Positions 9,830 through 23,404 are shown, numbered from the stretch's first letter. The stretch is 64,000 nt of DNA from Bradyrhizobium sp. CCBAU 53340 (GCF_015291645.1 NZ_CP030056.1:310001-374000), one strand, 5' to 3'. Translations and numbers: made by a program. Notes: a model not told the origin generated them from the letters alone.

Positions 9830-10237
9830 CTAAGAGGAAGCCGGCTGAGGTTGCCGGTGTACGGTGGTGTAACGTACCGAGCGTACGGCCATCTCCTGGC
9901 GCACCAGCTCGAACTCAGCCTCCTTCGCGGGCCGGTTGACGAGGAACGAGATGCGCACCGACTCCCAGCCATGGCTGGAATCGAATCCCGAGACGCGGAT
10001 GTAGCGGTCGCCATACACCCTGCGGCATTCGGCGAGCTCCATCATCACGCCGGCAGCGTCCGCGAGATCGAACATCGGCAGACCCCACATCTCCCAATAG
10101 GTGTTGCGGGGATGCGGGTCGTCGGTGAACTCGATGTTCACCGCCCAACCCTTGCTCAGGCAATATTGCACCTGCTTGGTAATCTGCTCGTCGCTGAGAT
10201 CGGGCAGGAAGGAGAAACAGCCTTGGGTCAGTTTCAT
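9830..10237 (-). CDS. cbbS: RuBisCO small subunit (form IC)
   Basis: This 135-residue protein has the red-type small-subunit pattern: [55 protein letters not shown] and a C-terminal extension ([10 protein letters not shown]) that forms the beta-hairpin filling the central channel in red-type enzymes. It lies 12 bp downstream of the chimeric gap'-'cbbL ORF. It is intact, but without a complete large subunit from this operon it has no full-length partner here. Confidence 0.95.
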   Translation of the reverse strand: MKLTQGCFSFLPDLSDEQITKQVQYCLSKGWAVNIEFTDDPHPRNTYWEMWGLPMFDLADAAGVMMELAECRRVYGDRYIRVSGFDSSHGWESVRISFLVNRPAKEAEFELVRQEMAVRSVRYTTVHRQPQPASS

Positions 10238-10249
10238 CTTTGCTCTCCT

Positions 10250-13953
<3,704 letters not shown>

Positions 13954-13969
13954 CGGTGTCTCTCCTCGT

Positions 13970-14845
13970 TCACTTCAGGCTGCGCTTGCGCTCGATCAAC
14001 TGCATGATCAGCGGCGTCAGAATCAGCTGCATGGCGAGATCGAGCTTCGCGCCGGGACAGACGATCGAATTGGCGCGCGACATCCAGCTCTGCGGCAGCA
14101 TCGAGAGCAGATAGGGGAAGTCGATGCCGCGTGGATTCTTGAAGCGGATCACGACCATCGATTCGTCCGGCGTCGGGATCCAGCGCGCGATGAACGGATT
14201 GGACGTGTCGACCGTCGGCACACGCTGGAAGTTGATGTCGGTCTCGGTGAATTGCGGGCAGATGTAGTGGATATAGTCGGGCATCCGCCGCAGGATGGTG
14301 TCGGTGACCGCCTCGGTCGAATAACCGCGCGCGCTGCGGTCGCGGTGCAGCTTCTGAATCCATTCGAGGTTGATGACGGGCACGACGCCGATCTTGAGAT
14401 CGGCATAGCGCGCGACATTGACCTTGTCGGTGACGACGGCGCCGTGCAGGCCCTCGTAGAACAACAGGTCGGAGTTCTCCGGCAGCTGCTTCCAGTCGGT
14501 GAAAGTACCGGGCGCCGTGCCATGCAGCGCGGATTCCTCGGCGTCGTGGACATAGTGCCGCGTCACCGCCGTACCGGTCTCGCCGTAGTCGCGGAACGCG
14601 CGCTCCAGCTCCTCGAACAGGTTGGTCTCGGGACTGAAATGGCTGAAATGCTTGTTGCCGCGCTCGGCCTCTTTCGCCATCTGCGCGCGCATCTCGGCGC
14701 GGTCGTAGCGGTGGAAGGCGTCGCCTTCGATGTAGGCGGCATTGACCTTCTCGCGGAAAAAAATCTGCTCGAAAGTCTTCTTGACCGAGGTGGTGCCGGC
14801 GCCGGAGGAGCCGGTGATGGAGATGATCGGATGCTTCCTGGACAT
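13970..14845 (-). CDS. cbbP: Phosphoribulokinase
   Basis: This is a 291-residue bacterial-type phosphoribulokinase, which makes ribulose-1,5-bisphosphate from Ru5P and ATP. The P-loop variant is [11 protein letters not shown] near the N terminus. [11 protein letters not shown] supplies the catalytic Asp and His, and FYEGLHGAV is the Walker-B-like region. The length matches octameric bacterial enzymes. It lies between cbbF and cbbT. If RuBisCO is inactive, this activity would make a dead-end metabolite, so its expression state is of interest. Confidence 0.96.
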   Translation of the reverse strand: MSRKHPIISITGSSGAGTTSVKKTFEQIFFREKVNAAYIEGDAFHRYDRAEMRAQMAKEAERGNKHFSHFSPETNLFEELERAFRDYGETGTAVTRHYVHDAEESALHGTAPGTFTDWKQLPENSDLLFYEGLHGAVVTDKVNVARYADLKIGVVPVINLEWIQKLHRDRSARGYSTEAVTDTILRRMPDYIHYICPQFTETDINFQRVPTVDTSNPFIARWIPTPDESMVVIRFKNPRGIDFPYLLSMLPQSWMSRANSIVCPGAKLDLAMQLILTPLIMQLIERKRSLK

Positions 14846-14857
14846 GGGACACCTCGC

Positions 14858-15895
14858 TCAGAGCCGGAAGAATCCGCGCCGCGCGAACAGCGGCGCAGAG
14901 ACGCTGGCGACCAGCACTGGATCGCAATGAAGCTCCTCGACGCGCCGCACCTCGTTGCTCGAGCCCATGATCAGGGGCACGCGCTGATGCAGGCTCTGCG
15001 CGGAGAGGTCGAGGATGCGCTCGCGTCCCGTGGAGGCGGAGCCGCCGGCCTGCTCGATGATCATGGCCATCGGATGCGCCTCGTAAGTCAGGCGCAGGCG
15101 GCCCTCGCCGTAGCCGGGGCGCGCGTCCGAAGGGTAGAGGAAGACGCCGCCGCGGGTGAGGATTCGGTAGGCCTCGGCAACCAGCGAGCCGACCCACCGC
15201 ATGTTGAAATCATGGTTGGCGGGGCCTTCGACGCCTGCGAGGCATTCGTCGATGAAGGCGCGCACCGGCGGATCCCAGTGCCGACGGTTCGAGGCGTTGA
15301 TCGCGAACTCCTCGCAGGCCTCGGAGATCTGCACGCCGCTGCGGGCGAGACGGAAGCAGCCGGCCTTGTGATCGAGCGTGAAGATGTCGACGCCTTCGCC
15401 GAGCGTCAACACCAGCGAGGTCTGCGGCCCGTAGGTGACGAAGCCCGCCGCAAGCTGCACTGATCCGCGCTGGTGAAAGGCGAGCGAGAGGTCGTCGGGT
15501 GCCGGCAGGATCGAGAAGATCGTCCCCACCGTCATGTTGATGTCGATGTTGGAGGATCCGTCGAGCGGATCGATCGCGATGCAGACGCGGCCCTCGCGGT
15601 CGCCGATCTGGGGTTCGCGCATCTCCTCCGACGCCAGCGCCGCGATCGGCAGCTTGCTGAGGCAGCGGCGCAGGATCGCATCGGCCTGGACATCGAGGTC
15701 GCGCTGGATGTCGCCGTCGCTGTTGCGCTCCGTGGTCAGGCCAGAGGCGTCAGCGAGATCACCTGACGCGATGAGGTCGGCGATTTCGATGGCCGCCGCC
15801 GCGATGGCATCGACTGCGGCCGCCACGGCCAGCGCATGCGGCGCGGTCTCGGAATACCGTTGAAGGTGATCGTCCAGCCTGAGTTGCCCAGTCAT
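14858..15895 (-). CDS. cbbF: Fructose-1,6-bisphosphatase class I
   Basis: This is a 345-residue class I FBPase and the first gene of the cbb operon. Metal-binding [11 protein letters not shown] is near residue 115, the conserved ASEEM motif precedes it, and the [11 protein letters not shown] and [15 protein letters not shown] motifs lie in the C-terminal half. In this setting it would act on FBP and possibly sedoheptulose-1,7-bisphosphate. The divergent cbbR gene lies 150 bp away across an AT-rich control region. Confidence 0.95.
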   Translation of the reverse strand: MTGQLRLDDHLQRYSETAPHALAVAAAVDAIAAAAIEIADLIASGDLADASGLTTERNSDGDIQRDLDVQADAILRRCLSKLPIAALASEEMREPQIGDREGRVCIAIDPLDGSSNIDINMTVGTIFSILPAPDDLSLAFHQRGSVQLAAGFVTYGPQTSLVLTLGEGVDIFTLDHKAGCFRLARSGVQISEACEEFAINASNRRHWDPPVRAFIDECLAGVEGPANHDFNMRWVGSLVAEAYRILTRGGVFLYPSDARPGYGEGRLRLTYEAHPMAMIIEQAGGSASTGRERILDLSAQSLHQRVPLIMGSSNEVRRVEELHCDPVLVASVSAPLFARRGFFRL

Positions 15896-16042
15896 CTGCG
15901 TCCATCCCCTTGGCCGGCGCCGCAGCCATGCCCTCCCCTCTGAAGGTCGGTCGCGGTCAGTCCCAGCACCAGGAGATTGACAGGGACAGATTAATAAGGA
16001 AAATTTCTATTCGTAATGAGCACCAAAGAATTTTCTTATAAT
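15896..16042. promoter_or_regulatory. cbbF/cbbR divergent control region
   Basis: About 147 bp separate cbbF (minus) from cbbR (plus). The stretch 15985-16045 is strikingly AT-rich for this genome and contains TTAATAAGGAAAATTTC and AAAGAATTTTCTTAT, dyad-like sequences of the type LysR regulators bind (T-N11-A cores). The position matches CbbR operators in other alphaproteobacteria. The exact site is inferred. Confidence 0.5.
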
Positions 16043-16126
16043 TGACCCGGACAGGCGGCTGCACAGCTCCGGCATCTGACGATCAGGCAGCTGCGCTCGC
16101 TCGCGGCGCTGTCGGCCAAGGGCAGC

Positions 16127-16993
16127 GTGACGGCGGCCTCCGGCCATCTTGGGCTGACCCAGCCGGCCGTGACCCAGCAGCTGCGGCAACTTCAGGACCT
16201 CGCCGGCCTGCCCTTGGTGCAGCGGACCGGCGACGGCATGCAGCTGACCGCGGCGGGCAAGGAAGTGTTGGCGCTGGCCGAGCGGGTCGAGGCCGCGATC
16301 GCGGACTGCCAGGGCGCGCTCGACCTGCTCGCCGGACGGAGCGGCGGCGCGGTGCATCTCGGTGCGGTCTCGACCGCTAAATATTTCGTGCCGCATGCGA
16401 TCGCGGCGTTCTCCAAGCGCTACCCCAAGATCGAGATCAAGCTGACGATTGGCAATCGCGATGAGATCCGCGCAGCCATGCACGGTTATGATCTCGACTT
16501 CGCGGTGATGGGCCGGCCACCCGCCGACGTCCACGTCGACGTGCGCCAGCTCGGCCGCAATCCGCACATCATCGTCGCCCGCAGGGGACATTGGCTGGAA
16601 AAGGACCGAGGACTCAGTCTGACCGACCTTGTGCACGAGACCTTTCTCACTCGCGAGCCGGGCTCGGGCACGCGAACACTAATGGAGGGCATGTTCCAGA
16701 AATCGGATCTCGAGCCAATCATCGGCATGGAGATGAGCAGCAACGAGACCATCAAGCAGGCTGTTATCGCCGGGCTCGGCATCGCCTTCATCTCGGCGCA
16801 CACCGTCGCGCACGAGCTCGGCGAGGGCCGCCTCGTCGTGCTCGACGTCGCGGGCCTACCAATCGTGCGGCAATGGTACGTGATCCGCCGCAGTGACAAG
16901 GTCCTGCTGCCGCCGGCGCAGGCTATGTTCGATTTTCTTGGCTCTGAAGGGTCGAATTATTTGCCGTACCTACCTGAACTCGGCGGGCGCTAA
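16127..16993 (+). CDS. cbbR: CbbR, LysR-type regulator of the cbb operon; 5' end damaged
   Basis: From the GTG at 16127 the product is 288 residues with an effector-binding domain (VSTAKYFVPHAIAAFSKRYP), but this start removes the first helix of the winged helix-turn-helix. LysR-like coding clearly extends upstream to 16046 in the same frame (QLRHLTIRQLRSLAALSAKG), where a TGA at 16043 blocks it and no ATG, GTG or TTG is available. Removing one C from the CCC at 16046-16048 would place TTG-16042 in frame, giving a normal N terminus. A CTG start at 16076 is the other option. It is either a frameshifted regulator, an unusual start or a sequencing error. Confidence 0.85.
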   Translation: MTAASGHLGLTQPAVTQQLRQLQDLAGLPLVQRTGDGMQLTAAGKEVLALAERVEAAIADCQGALDLLAGRSGGAVHLGAVSTAKYFVPHAIAAFSKRYPKIEIKLTIGNRDEIRAAMHGYDLDFAVMGRPPADVHVDVRQLGRNPHIIVARRGHWLEKDRGLSLTDLVHETFLTREPGSGTRTLMEGMFQKSDLEPIIGMEMSSNETIKQAVIAGLGIAFISAHTVAHELGEGRLVVLDVAGLPIVRQWYVIRRSDKVLLPPAQAMFDFLGSEGSNYLPYLPELGGR

Positions 16994-17089
16994 AGCAAGA
17001 TCCGGAAAAGTGTGAAGCGGTTTTCCCAAAACTCATGCTCAAACAAAGAGCTAAAGCGCCATGACGATTCAACCCATCGCGCTTTTTTC
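16991..17089 (+). repeat. REP-like dispersed element, probably ending as cbbR terminator
   Basis: The stretch starting at the cbbR stop, with GATCCGGAAAAGTGTGAAGC, CATGCTCAAACAAAGAGCTA and GACGATTCAACCCA, matches my recollection of a short intergenic element repeated many times in Bradyrhizobium-group genomes. Its right end has AAAGCGC (17054-17060) pairing with GCGCTTT (17080-17086), followed by six T's (17084-17089). It could therefore act as an intrinsic terminator for cbbR. The copy number elsewhere in the genome cannot be seen here. Confidence 0.6.
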
Positions 17090-17214
17090 TCGACTTCTTC
17101 CAATGTTTTATTGCACGTCGACCAGGCATTGACCCACCGCGTCCAGGAGCCGACGCCGTTTCAACCACCAAGTCTGTCCGGGCCGGTTCTTGGAGGTGTG
17201 CCCCGGTGCACCGG

Positions 17215-18078
17215 TTACGGCAACGGCGTGAACTTAAGTTGGCCGAGCGGCACGACTTTGTCGGTGCGGGTCATCTTGAACTCGGTGTTCGGGCCGAGCC
17301 ACTTGTCCCAGAGCTGGTTGATCTCACCTGCCTGGTCGAGTGCGAGCAGTGTCTCGTTGATCTTGGCGAGCAGCGCCGGCTCGTCCTTCTTCATGCCGAT
17401 GCCGATCGGTTGCAAGACCATGGGCTCATCGATCATCTTCAGCGGTTGGCCAGCGGACTTCGATTCGTTGACGAGCTTGGTGATGGTCATGGTATTGGCC
17501 ACCATTCCGACCGCCTTGTTCTGCTGGACGGCCATGAAAGCCGAGCCGGTGTCGACGAAAGTGAGGGGATCCGACTCATTCAGCTTGATCGCGAGCTCGG
17601 AGGTCGAGCCCTTGGTCGAAGCCAGACGTTTACCTTTGAAGTCGGCCTTCTTGGTTCCTGGATCCGAAGCCTTCACCGCCAACATCTCCTTGGCGAGATA
17701 ATAGGGGTCGGAGAACTGGATCTGCTCGGCGCGGCCCAGCGTATAGGCGAGATTGGCGACTGTGATGTCGACGCGGCCGAGCTTGACCTCGGGCACCCGC
17801 GCCTCGACCGAGAGCGGGCTGATCTTCGCCTCGACGCCCCAGCGCTTGGCAATGGCTCTGCAGAGGTCGACATCAAAGCCAACCATCTCCCGCGTTTTCG
17901 GATCGGGCGCGGCAAACGGGGGTACGTCGGCGAAGGTGCCGCAGCGCAGCTCTTTGCGCTGCATGATATCGGCCAGCTGATCAGCCATGGCCACGCTGGC
18001 AAAGCAACTCAGGCCCGTGGCAACGATGGCGGCGCGGAGCACGCATTTTCCAGTCTTAGTCCCGATCCCGATCGACAT
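17215..18078 (-). CDS. Amino-acid-type ABC transporter substrate-binding protein (family 3)
   Basis: The gene encodes 287 residues from the ATG at 18078, which has GGGAG seven bases upstream; another ATG at 18099 lacks a good site. A signal peptide ends near SVAMA-DQ. The mature part has the family 3 signature (VGFDVDLCRAIAKRWG) and ELRCGTFADVPPF. It is the last gene of a long operon containing two permeases, an ATPase and 5-oxoprolinase-like genes, so a cyclic or modified amino acid is a reasonable ligand guess. Confidence 0.9.
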   Translation of the reverse strand: MSIGIGTKTGKCVLRAAIVATGLSCFASVAMADQLADIMQRKELRCGTFADVPPFAAPDPKTREMVGFDVDLCRAIAKRWGVEAKISPLSVEARVPEVKLGRVDITVANLAYTLGRAEQIQFSDPYYLAKEMLAVKASDPGTKKADFKGKRLASTKGSTSELAIKLNESDPLTFVDTGSAFMAVQQNKAVGMVANTMTITKLVNESKSAGQPLKMIDEPMVLQPIGIGMKKDEPALLAKINETLLALDQAGEINQLWDKWLGPNTEFKMTRTDKVVPLGQLKFTPLP

Positions 18079-18114
18079 TTCGAACTCCCTGTTTTGCAAT
18101 GATGGCAGGCGTTG

Positions 18115-18891
18115 TCATCGTGCCCGCAGATCCGACAAAAAGCGCTGCGCACGCGGATGCTGCGGCGAGCCGAAGAACGCGCTCGGCGACGCCGATTCCA
18201 GCAGGCGCCCGGCATCCATGAACCAGACACGATCAGCGACATCGCGTGCGAAATTCATCTCATGGGTGACGCACATCATGGTCATGCCATCGCGAGCAAG
18301 TCCCCGCATCACCGCCAGAACTTCGCCGACCATCTCCGGGTCGAGCGCGCTGGTCGGCTCATCGAACAGCATCGCCGGCGGCTCCATGGCCAGCGCTCGC
18401 GCGATCGCGACACGCTGCTGCTGGCCGCCGGACAGCTGCGCCGGATAGTTCTGCGCCTTGCTGGAAAGGCCTACCCGGTCGAGCAACTGAAGCGCGATCT
18501 CCCTTGCCTTGCTCCGTTTGATGCCGTTCACCTTCACAGGCGACAGCATCACATTGTCCAGCACGCTGAGGTGTGGAAACAGATTGAAACTCTGGAAAAC
18601 GAAGCCGATACGGCTGCGCAGGTGGTTCATTGCCAAGCTGCTAATCTTCGCATGAACATTCTGTCCGTCGAAGCGCAGCACTCCGGATTGGATCTCCTCA
18701 AGCCGGTTGACGGTGCGGATGAGCGTCGACTTGCCAGAGCCCGAGGGGCCACATACCACGACCACCTCGCCCTTTTTCACCTCCGCGTTGATGTCGACGA
18801 GGGCGGGCAGCGAACCGTAGAACTTGTTGATGCCAATGAATTCAATCATCGGAGTTGCCGTACTGTTCGAGGCCTGGTTTGACATGATCAT
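18115..18891 (-). CDS. Amino-acid-type ABC transporter ATP-binding protein (GlnQ type)
   Basis: This is a 258-residue ATPase. Walker [10 protein letters not shown], signature [10 protein letters not shown], Walker [15 protein letters not shown] and switch THEMNFAR are those of the polar amino acid (GlnQ/HisP) family. Its start overlaps the permease stop by 4 bp. It energises the two permeases at 18888-20343. Confidence 0.93.
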   Translation of the reverse strand: MIMSNQASNSTATPMIEFIGINKFYGSLPALVDINAEVKKGEVVVVCGPSGSGKSTLIRTVNRLEEIQSGVLRFDGQNVHAKISSLAMNHLRSRIGFVFQSFNLFPHLSVLDNVMLSPVKVNGIKRSKAREIALQLLDRVGLSSKAQNYPAQLSGGQQQRVAIARALAMEPPAMLFDEPTSALDPEMVGEVLAVMRGLARDGMTMMCVTHEMNFARDVADRVWFMDAGRLLESASPSAFFGSPQHPRAQRFLSDLRAR

Positions 18892-19640
18892 GTCCTCGAT
18901 GCGGCTGCCAAAGCCGGCGCTGCAGCACCATCCATCGACCTGGCGCGCCGAACGGCAATCCGACGTTCGAGCGTGCTGGCCAGCTTAGTGAGAGTCCAGC
19001 AGACGACGAAATAGATGATGGCGAGTATGAAGTAGACTTCGAACGGCTTGGTCAGAAGCCGGTTGTTGATCTGTCCCGCCGCGAAGGTCAGCTCTGGCAC
19101 GTTGATGATGTAGCCCAACGTCGTCTCTTTGATGGTGGAGACGAACTGGCTGATGATGCTCGGGATCATGTTGAACAGCGCCTGCGGCAGGATCACGTAG
19201 CGCATCGCGCCGAGGTGGCTGTGGCCGAGCGCCCGCGCCGCGTCCATCTGCCCTCGCGGCAATGCCGTGATTCCGGCTCGCACGATCTCACTGAGAAAGG
19301 CCCCCTCGTAGATGACCAAGGTGGCGAGCATGGTCACGAAGCCGGGAACGCTCTCGCCGATCAGGAGCGGCAGCAGGAAATAGACCCAGAGGATGATCAG
19401 CAGCAGCGGAACGCCGCGCACGACATAGACCAGCGCCGTCGCCGGCCAGCGCAGCACGGGCCAAGGCGATAGACGCGCGAGCGCCATCGCCACGCTGAGC
19501 GGGAATGCCAGCGCAATTCCAAGAATCGACAGGATCAGGGTCGCGGCGATCCCGCCGAGCGGGCCGTTCGGAAACTGGCCGACCAGCAGCAGCAGCCAGT
19601 TGTCGCTGACGATGCCTATCATGTTGAACAGGAGCGTCAT
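18888..19640 (-). CDS. Amino-acid-type ABC transporter permease
   Basis: The gene encodes 250 residues from the ATG at 19640, immediately after the stop of the previous permease at 19642; the longer frame to 19688 overlaps that gene. The family signature [20 protein letters not shown] and [20 protein letters not shown] identify a His/Glu/Gln/Arg-type permease. It probably forms a heterodimer with the permease at 19642-20343. Confidence 0.92.
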   Translation of the reverse strand: MTLLFNMIGIVSDNWLLLLVGQFPNGPLGGIAATLILSILGIALAFPLSVAMALARLSPWPVLRWPATALVYVVRGVPLLLIILWVYFLLPLLIGESVPGFVTMLATLVIYEGAFLSEIVRAGITALPRGQMDAARALGHSHLGAMRYVILPQALFNMIPSIISQFVSTIKETTLGYIINVPELTFAAGQINNRLLTKPFEVYFILAIIYFVVCWTLTKLASTLERRIAVRRARSMDGAAAPALAAASRT

Positions 19641-19641
19641 G

Positions 19642-20343
19642 TCAGAGCGCTCCCGCCATGCGGCTGCGCCGCTCGAAATAATAGCCAAGCCACATCAGGA
19701 GCAGCGAGCACACGAGGTAGAAGACGGTCGCGATCAGGTAGGTCTCGAAAGCGCGGAAGCTCTGGTTTTCGACCTCCTTCACCGCATGCGTGAGCTCGGT
19801 GACGCCGATCGCCATGGCAAGACTGCTGTTCTTGAACAGCGACACCGTGTGGTTCACCAGCGCCGGCATCGCATTTCGGACCGCCTGCGGCAGCAGGATG
19901 TAAGTCATCGCGCCGAGATAGCTGTGACCCAGCGCGCGAGCGGCCTCCCACTGGCCCTTGGGCACGGCGCGCAAGCCCGACCGATGGTCTTCGCTGAAAT
20001 ATGCGGCCTGACACAGTCCGAGCGCGATCACCGCGAAGATTGCCTCGCCGTTCTGATCGGACAGCCAGACCTGGAGCCGCTCGGGCAGCAGGCTGGAGAC
20101 ACCGAAATACCAGAGCATCAGCTGCACCAGTGTCGGCACGTTGCGGTGATAGGCAACGTAGGCCTCGACCAGGGCGTCGGCGATCCGGCCCGGCAGCATT
20201 CGAATTGCAAGGAGGGTGATACCGAGGCTCATGGCGAGCAGCCAGGAGCCTGCGAAGATGATGAAGGTCATCTTCACCCCGTGGACGAGCATGCGGCTGA
20301 ACTCGGGGTTCAGCAGGATCGCCATGAGGTCGAAGCCCTTCAT
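19642..20343 (-). CDS. Amino-acid-type ABC transporter permease
   Basis: This is a 233-residue inner-membrane protein of the HisM/GlnP family. VEAYVAYHRNVPTLVQLMLWYF and ARALGHSYLGAMTYILLPQAV carry the family's conserved periplasmic and EAA-loop features. Methionines at residues 1 and 7 are both possible starts. It follows the SDR gene by 13 bp in the same operon. Confidence 0.92.
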   Translation of the reverse strand: MKGFDLMAILLNPEFSRMLVHGVKMTFIIFAGSWLLAMSLGITLLAIRMLPGRIADALVEAYVAYHRNVPTLVQLMLWYFGVSSLLPERLQVWLSDQNGEAIFAVIALGLCQAAYFSEDHRSGLRAVPKGQWEAARALGHSYLGAMTYILLPQAVRNAMPALVNHTVSLFKNSSLAMAIGVTELTHAVKEVENQSFRAFETYLIATVFYLVCSLLLMWLGYYFERRSRMAGAL

Positions 20344-20356
20344 CGCACCCTCCGCT

Positions 20357-21124
20357 CTAGGTGACGGCTGGAGGGCTGGCGGGGTGCTCGGGACGGACCG
20401 TCGACAGTCCGCCCGGCACCTGCAGGGTCGGTGTGATCTCGATATGGCCGATGTTTACCGCCACTGGCGCGGCAATGGCGAAAGCGATCGTGTCGGCGAT
20501 GTCCTCCGGTTTGGGCAGCTCGAATCCGTCGATGAAGGCAGCGCGGGTCGCGGCGGAGTCGCCGTGGACGTGAGCGAAGATATCGGTCTCGACCCGCCCC
20601 GGGCAGATCTCGGTGATGCGAACACGCTTGCCGAAGGCATCGATCCGGAGCTGACGGGACAGCATGCTGACCGCCGCCTTGGTGGCGTGGTAGGTCGAGT
20701 TGCCGCCGAAATTATAGGCGCCGGCGATTGAAGTGATGTTCACGACGTGACCGCGGTCGCGCGCCACCATGCCGGGCACGACGAGGCGGCACAGATGCAG
20801 GACGGCCCCCAGATTCACGCCGAGCAGTAGCTCGATATCCTCGGCATCCGCCTGCAGGAATTTCTTGGGCCGGTCGACGCCGGCGCAGTTGACGAGAACG
20901 TCGAATTCGACGCTGCCGGCGAGCTTGGTAAGCGCAGGCAGATCGCGAACGTCGACGGCATGGGGAATGCAGCCGGTGCGATCTGCCAGCGCCTTCAGTG
21001 GATCGGCGCTACGCGCCAACGCGTGCACCTGCAGTCCCTCGCGCGCCAGGCGCTCGACGACGGCGAGGCCGATGCCTGACGAGGCGCCGGTGACGAGAGC
21101 CGTCCTGTAGTCGGAAAATGGCAT
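20357..21124 (-). CDS. Short-chain dehydrogenase/reductase (SDR)
   Basis: The gene encodes 255 residues from the ATG at 21124, preceded by GAGGA; the longer frame to 21187 has no such site. It has TGASSGIG, NCAG, the catalytic Ser in NITSIAGAY and YHATK. The ALARSADPL segment after strand two suggests NADP preference. The C terminus (TPTLQVPGG) resembles YdfG/serine-dehydrogenase-like enzymes. It sits between the transporter and the 5-oxoprolinase-like genes; its substrate is unknown. Confidence 0.9.
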   Translation of the reverse strand: MPFSDYRTALVTGASSGIGLAVVERLAREGLQVHALARSADPLKALADRTGCIPHAVDVRDLPALTKLAGSVEFDVLVNCAGVDRPKKFLQADAEDIELLLGVNLGAVLHLCRLVVPGMVARDRGHVVNITSIAGAYNFGGNSTYHATKAAVSMLSRQLRIDAFGKRVRITEICPGRVETDIFAHVHGDSAATRAAFIDGFELPKPEDIADTIAFAIAAPVAVNIGHIEITPTLQVPGGLSTVRPEHPASPPAVT

Positions 21125-21207
21125 CTGAGTCCTCGCTGTTCTCCAGAGGCTACCGACGGAGCAGTTCCGCCGCCAAGATGGAATCACTTTGGCGGGATAA
21201 GGGGCGC

Positions 21208-21999
21208 TTATGATGGGCCACGCCCGGGGCCGCCGGCGATCAGGTGCGACACCGGCGCGATCTCGCCACCGGCGGTCTCGATCGCCGCACGGATCGTCCG
21301 GGCGAACTCGACCGCGCCCGGGGTGTCGCCATGCAGCAGGATCGATGTGGCCTGCATCGGCAGCGCCCGGCCGGTCGCGGTGATGACGACGCCGTCGCAG
21401 AGCAGGCGCTGCACCCGTTCGAGCACGAGCGCCGGGTCGTGAATGACCGCGCCGGCCGTGCCCCGTGGCACGAGCAGTCCGTCATCGTCGTAGGCGCGAT
21501 CCGCGAGGAAAGTGGTGGCGACGCGCAGGCCGCAGGCCGCCGCCGCCCCCTCGATGGCGCGGCTGGTCGACGATACGATGAGGAGCTCTCGATCGAAGGC
21601 GGCGACAGCGCGGACCAGCGGTTCGGCGAGTTTGGCGTTGGCGGCCACCATGTTGCCCAAGGCGCCGTGGAAACTCATGTGGGTCATGCGGTAACCGGCT
21701 GCGCGGACGATCCCTGCAAGCGCGCCGAGCTGATAGGTGACCATCGCCGCGAGCTCGGTAGGATCGATGTGCATCGCCCGGCGGCCGAAGCCCTGGCGAT
21801 CCGGGAAGCCGACATGGGCGCCGACATCGACACCCCGCGCCTTTGCCGATTCCACGGTGCGCTGCATGATCAGCGGGTCGCCCGCGTGAAAGCCGCAGGC
21901 GATGTTGGCCGACGAGACGAGGCCGAGCAGAGCGTCGTCGTCGCCCATGGACCAGGGACCGTAGCCCTCGCCCAGATCCGCATTGAGATCGATCTTCAT
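21208..21999 (-). CDS. pxpA: LamB/YcsF family protein, 5-oxoprolinase subunit A-like
   Basis: This is a 263-residue PxpA-family protein: MKIDLNADLGEGYGPW, ANIACGFHAGDP and VGAHVGFPDRQGFGRR are signature segments. The usual KPHGALYN motif reads MSFHGALGN here, a change in a strongly conserved position. With PxpB and PxpC it would form an ATP-dependent 5-oxoprolinase or a related lactam-opening enzyme. Its ATG overlaps the upstream carrier gene by 4 bp. Confidence 0.88.
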   Translation of the reverse strand: MKIDLNADLGEGYGPWSMGDDDALLGLVSSANIACGFHAGDPLIMQRTVESAKARGVDVGAHVGFPDRQGFGRRAMHIDPTELAAMVTYQLGALAGIVRAAGYRMTHMSFHGALGNMVAANAKLAEPLVRAVAAFDRELLIVSSTSRAIEGAAAACGLRVATTFLADRAYDDDGLLVPRGTAGAVIHDPALVLERVQRLLCDGVVITATGRALPMQATSILLHGDTPGAVEFARTIRAAIETAGGEIAPVSHLIAGGPGRGPS

Positions 22000-22421
22000 T
22001 CGGCGTCACTCCCGTGCGGCTGCAATCCGATCAGCGGCGCGCCGTATCCCACCGTCGCGCCATGCTCGGCGAACGTCTCGACCACCATGCCGTCCTCCGG
22101 GGCCGGGACCGGAAGCAAGAGCGGTCCGATCTGGAGAAAGGCGAGCGGCGTGCCGGCCGCAACTTCGTCGCCGACGGCGACCGATGGTTGCGAGCGCAAT
22201 GGATGGCGGTCGAGGTAGAGACCCGGCACCGGTGCCCGAATGATCTGCGTGGGGGAAGAAGACAGCGCCGCCGTCGCAGCCTCGATCATTTCGACTTCGA
22301 CTCGGGCGCCGTCATGCCGCAGGCGCAGCACCCCGGCTGGGCCTTTCAGCTCGAGCAGGCCGATGTCGGTCGCCGCGAGGAAGGCGCAGAGCTGGTCGAC
22401 ATGGTCGAGCGGGTTGGTCAT
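21996..22421 (-). CDS. Biotinyl/lipoyl-carrier-like protein lacking the biotinylation lysine
   Basis: The gene encodes 141 residues from the ATG at 22421, an ATGA overlap with pxpC; the open frame continues upstream only as a shadow of pxpC. The N-terminal half (FLAATDIGLLELKGPAGVLR) and C-terminal beta barrel (VAVGDEVAAGTPLAFLQIG) resemble AccB. Where AccB has EAMKM, this protein has IGPLLLPVPAPEDG with no lysine, so it cannot be biotinylated in the usual way. A true AccB with EAMKM is encoded at 25414-25854. It may be a structural subunit of the Pxp/Acc complex or a degenerate duplicate. Confidence 0.75.
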   Translation of the reverse strand: MTNPLDHVDQLCAFLAATDIGLLELKGPAGVLRLRHDGARVEVEMIEAATAALSSSPTQIIRAPVPGLYLDRHPLRSQPSVAVGDEVAAGTPLAFLQIGPLLLPVPAPEDGMVVETFAEHGATVGYGAPLIGLQPHGSDAE

Positions 22422-23404
22422 CGCACCGCTCCCTGGTTGCAGTAGAGCTCGACCAATCGGCGGGCGTTGCTCAGCCAGCGCCGGGTCGCCGCCGACGCGT
22501 CCAGCGCCTCGTCCCAGCTGCACAGCACGAAACGAATCCGGCTGCCGATGGGAGCCTGGCCGAGGCGCCAGAGGTCGGCGTCGATGACGGTGCCGATCTT
22601 GGGATAGCCGCCCGATGGCTGCGCATCGCGCATCTGGATGATCGGCTGGCCGCCGTGGGGGACCTGGATCACGCCTGGGACAATGCCGTGGGAGCGCAGC
22701 TCCATGGGTCGCTGCGGCCTGAGTTCGGGGCCGGCGAGACGATAGCCGTAGCGGTCGCTCTGTGACGTAATCTTCCAAGGCTCGGACCATAGCGCCTCGT
22801 GGGAAGACGGCGTGAAGCTATCGTATTCGGCAGCCGGCAGCACCCGCACGGCGGTCAACCCGTCCACCTCCAATGGCAAGGCGAGGCCGGGCGGCGTGAT
22901 GCCGAAGCCTGTCTTGGCGCGACCGGGGGGCTCGGCAATTGGCAACCGATCGCCGTCGCGCAGCGGACGGCCCTCTAACCCGCCGAAGGCGCCGCGCAGC
23001 TGGGTACTGCGTGAGCCGAGCACCGAGGGAACATCGATCCCGCCCGCGATGCACAGGTAGACGCGGCTGGCGCGCCAGGTCGCAGTTGAGGGAACGGCGA
23101 GCGAGAGGACCTGGCCGGCATCGGCGCGGTGCGCCCACCATGGTAGCACTGGCGCCTCGTCGAGCCGCGGCGCGCAATCCGCGCCGGTCACGGCGAACAC
23201 CGTCGAATGGGTGAAGCGGACGCGGAACGGGAACAGCGGTATCTCGAGGGCTGCCGCATTCTCCTCGTTGCGCAGCAGGATGTTTCCAGCGGCGAGCGCC
23301 AACGGGTCCATCGCACCCGATGTCCCGACGCCGAGGTTGAGCGCGCCGGTGCGGCCGAGATCTTGCACCGTGGCGAGCGCGCCGGCCGACAGCACCTCGA
23401 TCAT
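22418..23404 (-). CDS. pxpC: Biotin-dependent carboxyltransferase-like protein, 5-oxoprolinase subunit C-like
   Basis: This is a 328-residue KipA/PxpC family protein. VQDLGRTGALNLGVGTSGAMD near the N terminus, VTGADCAP, YLCIAGGIDVP and the C-terminal IQMRDAQPSGGYPKIG are characteristic. It overlaps pxpB by 4 bp. In Bacillus KipA partners KipI; in proteobacteria PxpB and PxpC act with PxpA on 5-oxoproline. Confidence 0.9.
   Translation of the reverse strand: MIEVLSAGALATVQDLGRTGALNLGVGTSGAMDPLALAAGNILLRNEENAAALEIPLFPFRVRFTHSTVFAVTGADCAPRLDEAPVLPWWAHRADAGQVLSLAVPSTATWRASRVYLCIAGGIDVPSVLGSRSTQLRGAFGGLEGRPLRDGDRLPIAEPPGRAKTGFGITPPGLALPLEVDGLTAVRVLPAAEYDSFTPSSHEALWSEPWKITSQSDRYGYRLAGPELRPQRPMELRSHGIVPGVIQVPHGGQPIIQMRDAQPSGGYPKIGTVIDADLWRLGQAPIGSRIRFVLCSWDEALDASAATRRWLSNARRLVELYCNQGAVR

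Noticed and set aside
17164..17197. Hairpin with an internal mismatch after the binding-protein gene (17215-18078)
   Set aside because: No T-run on the relevant strand, so it is not convincing as a terminator.
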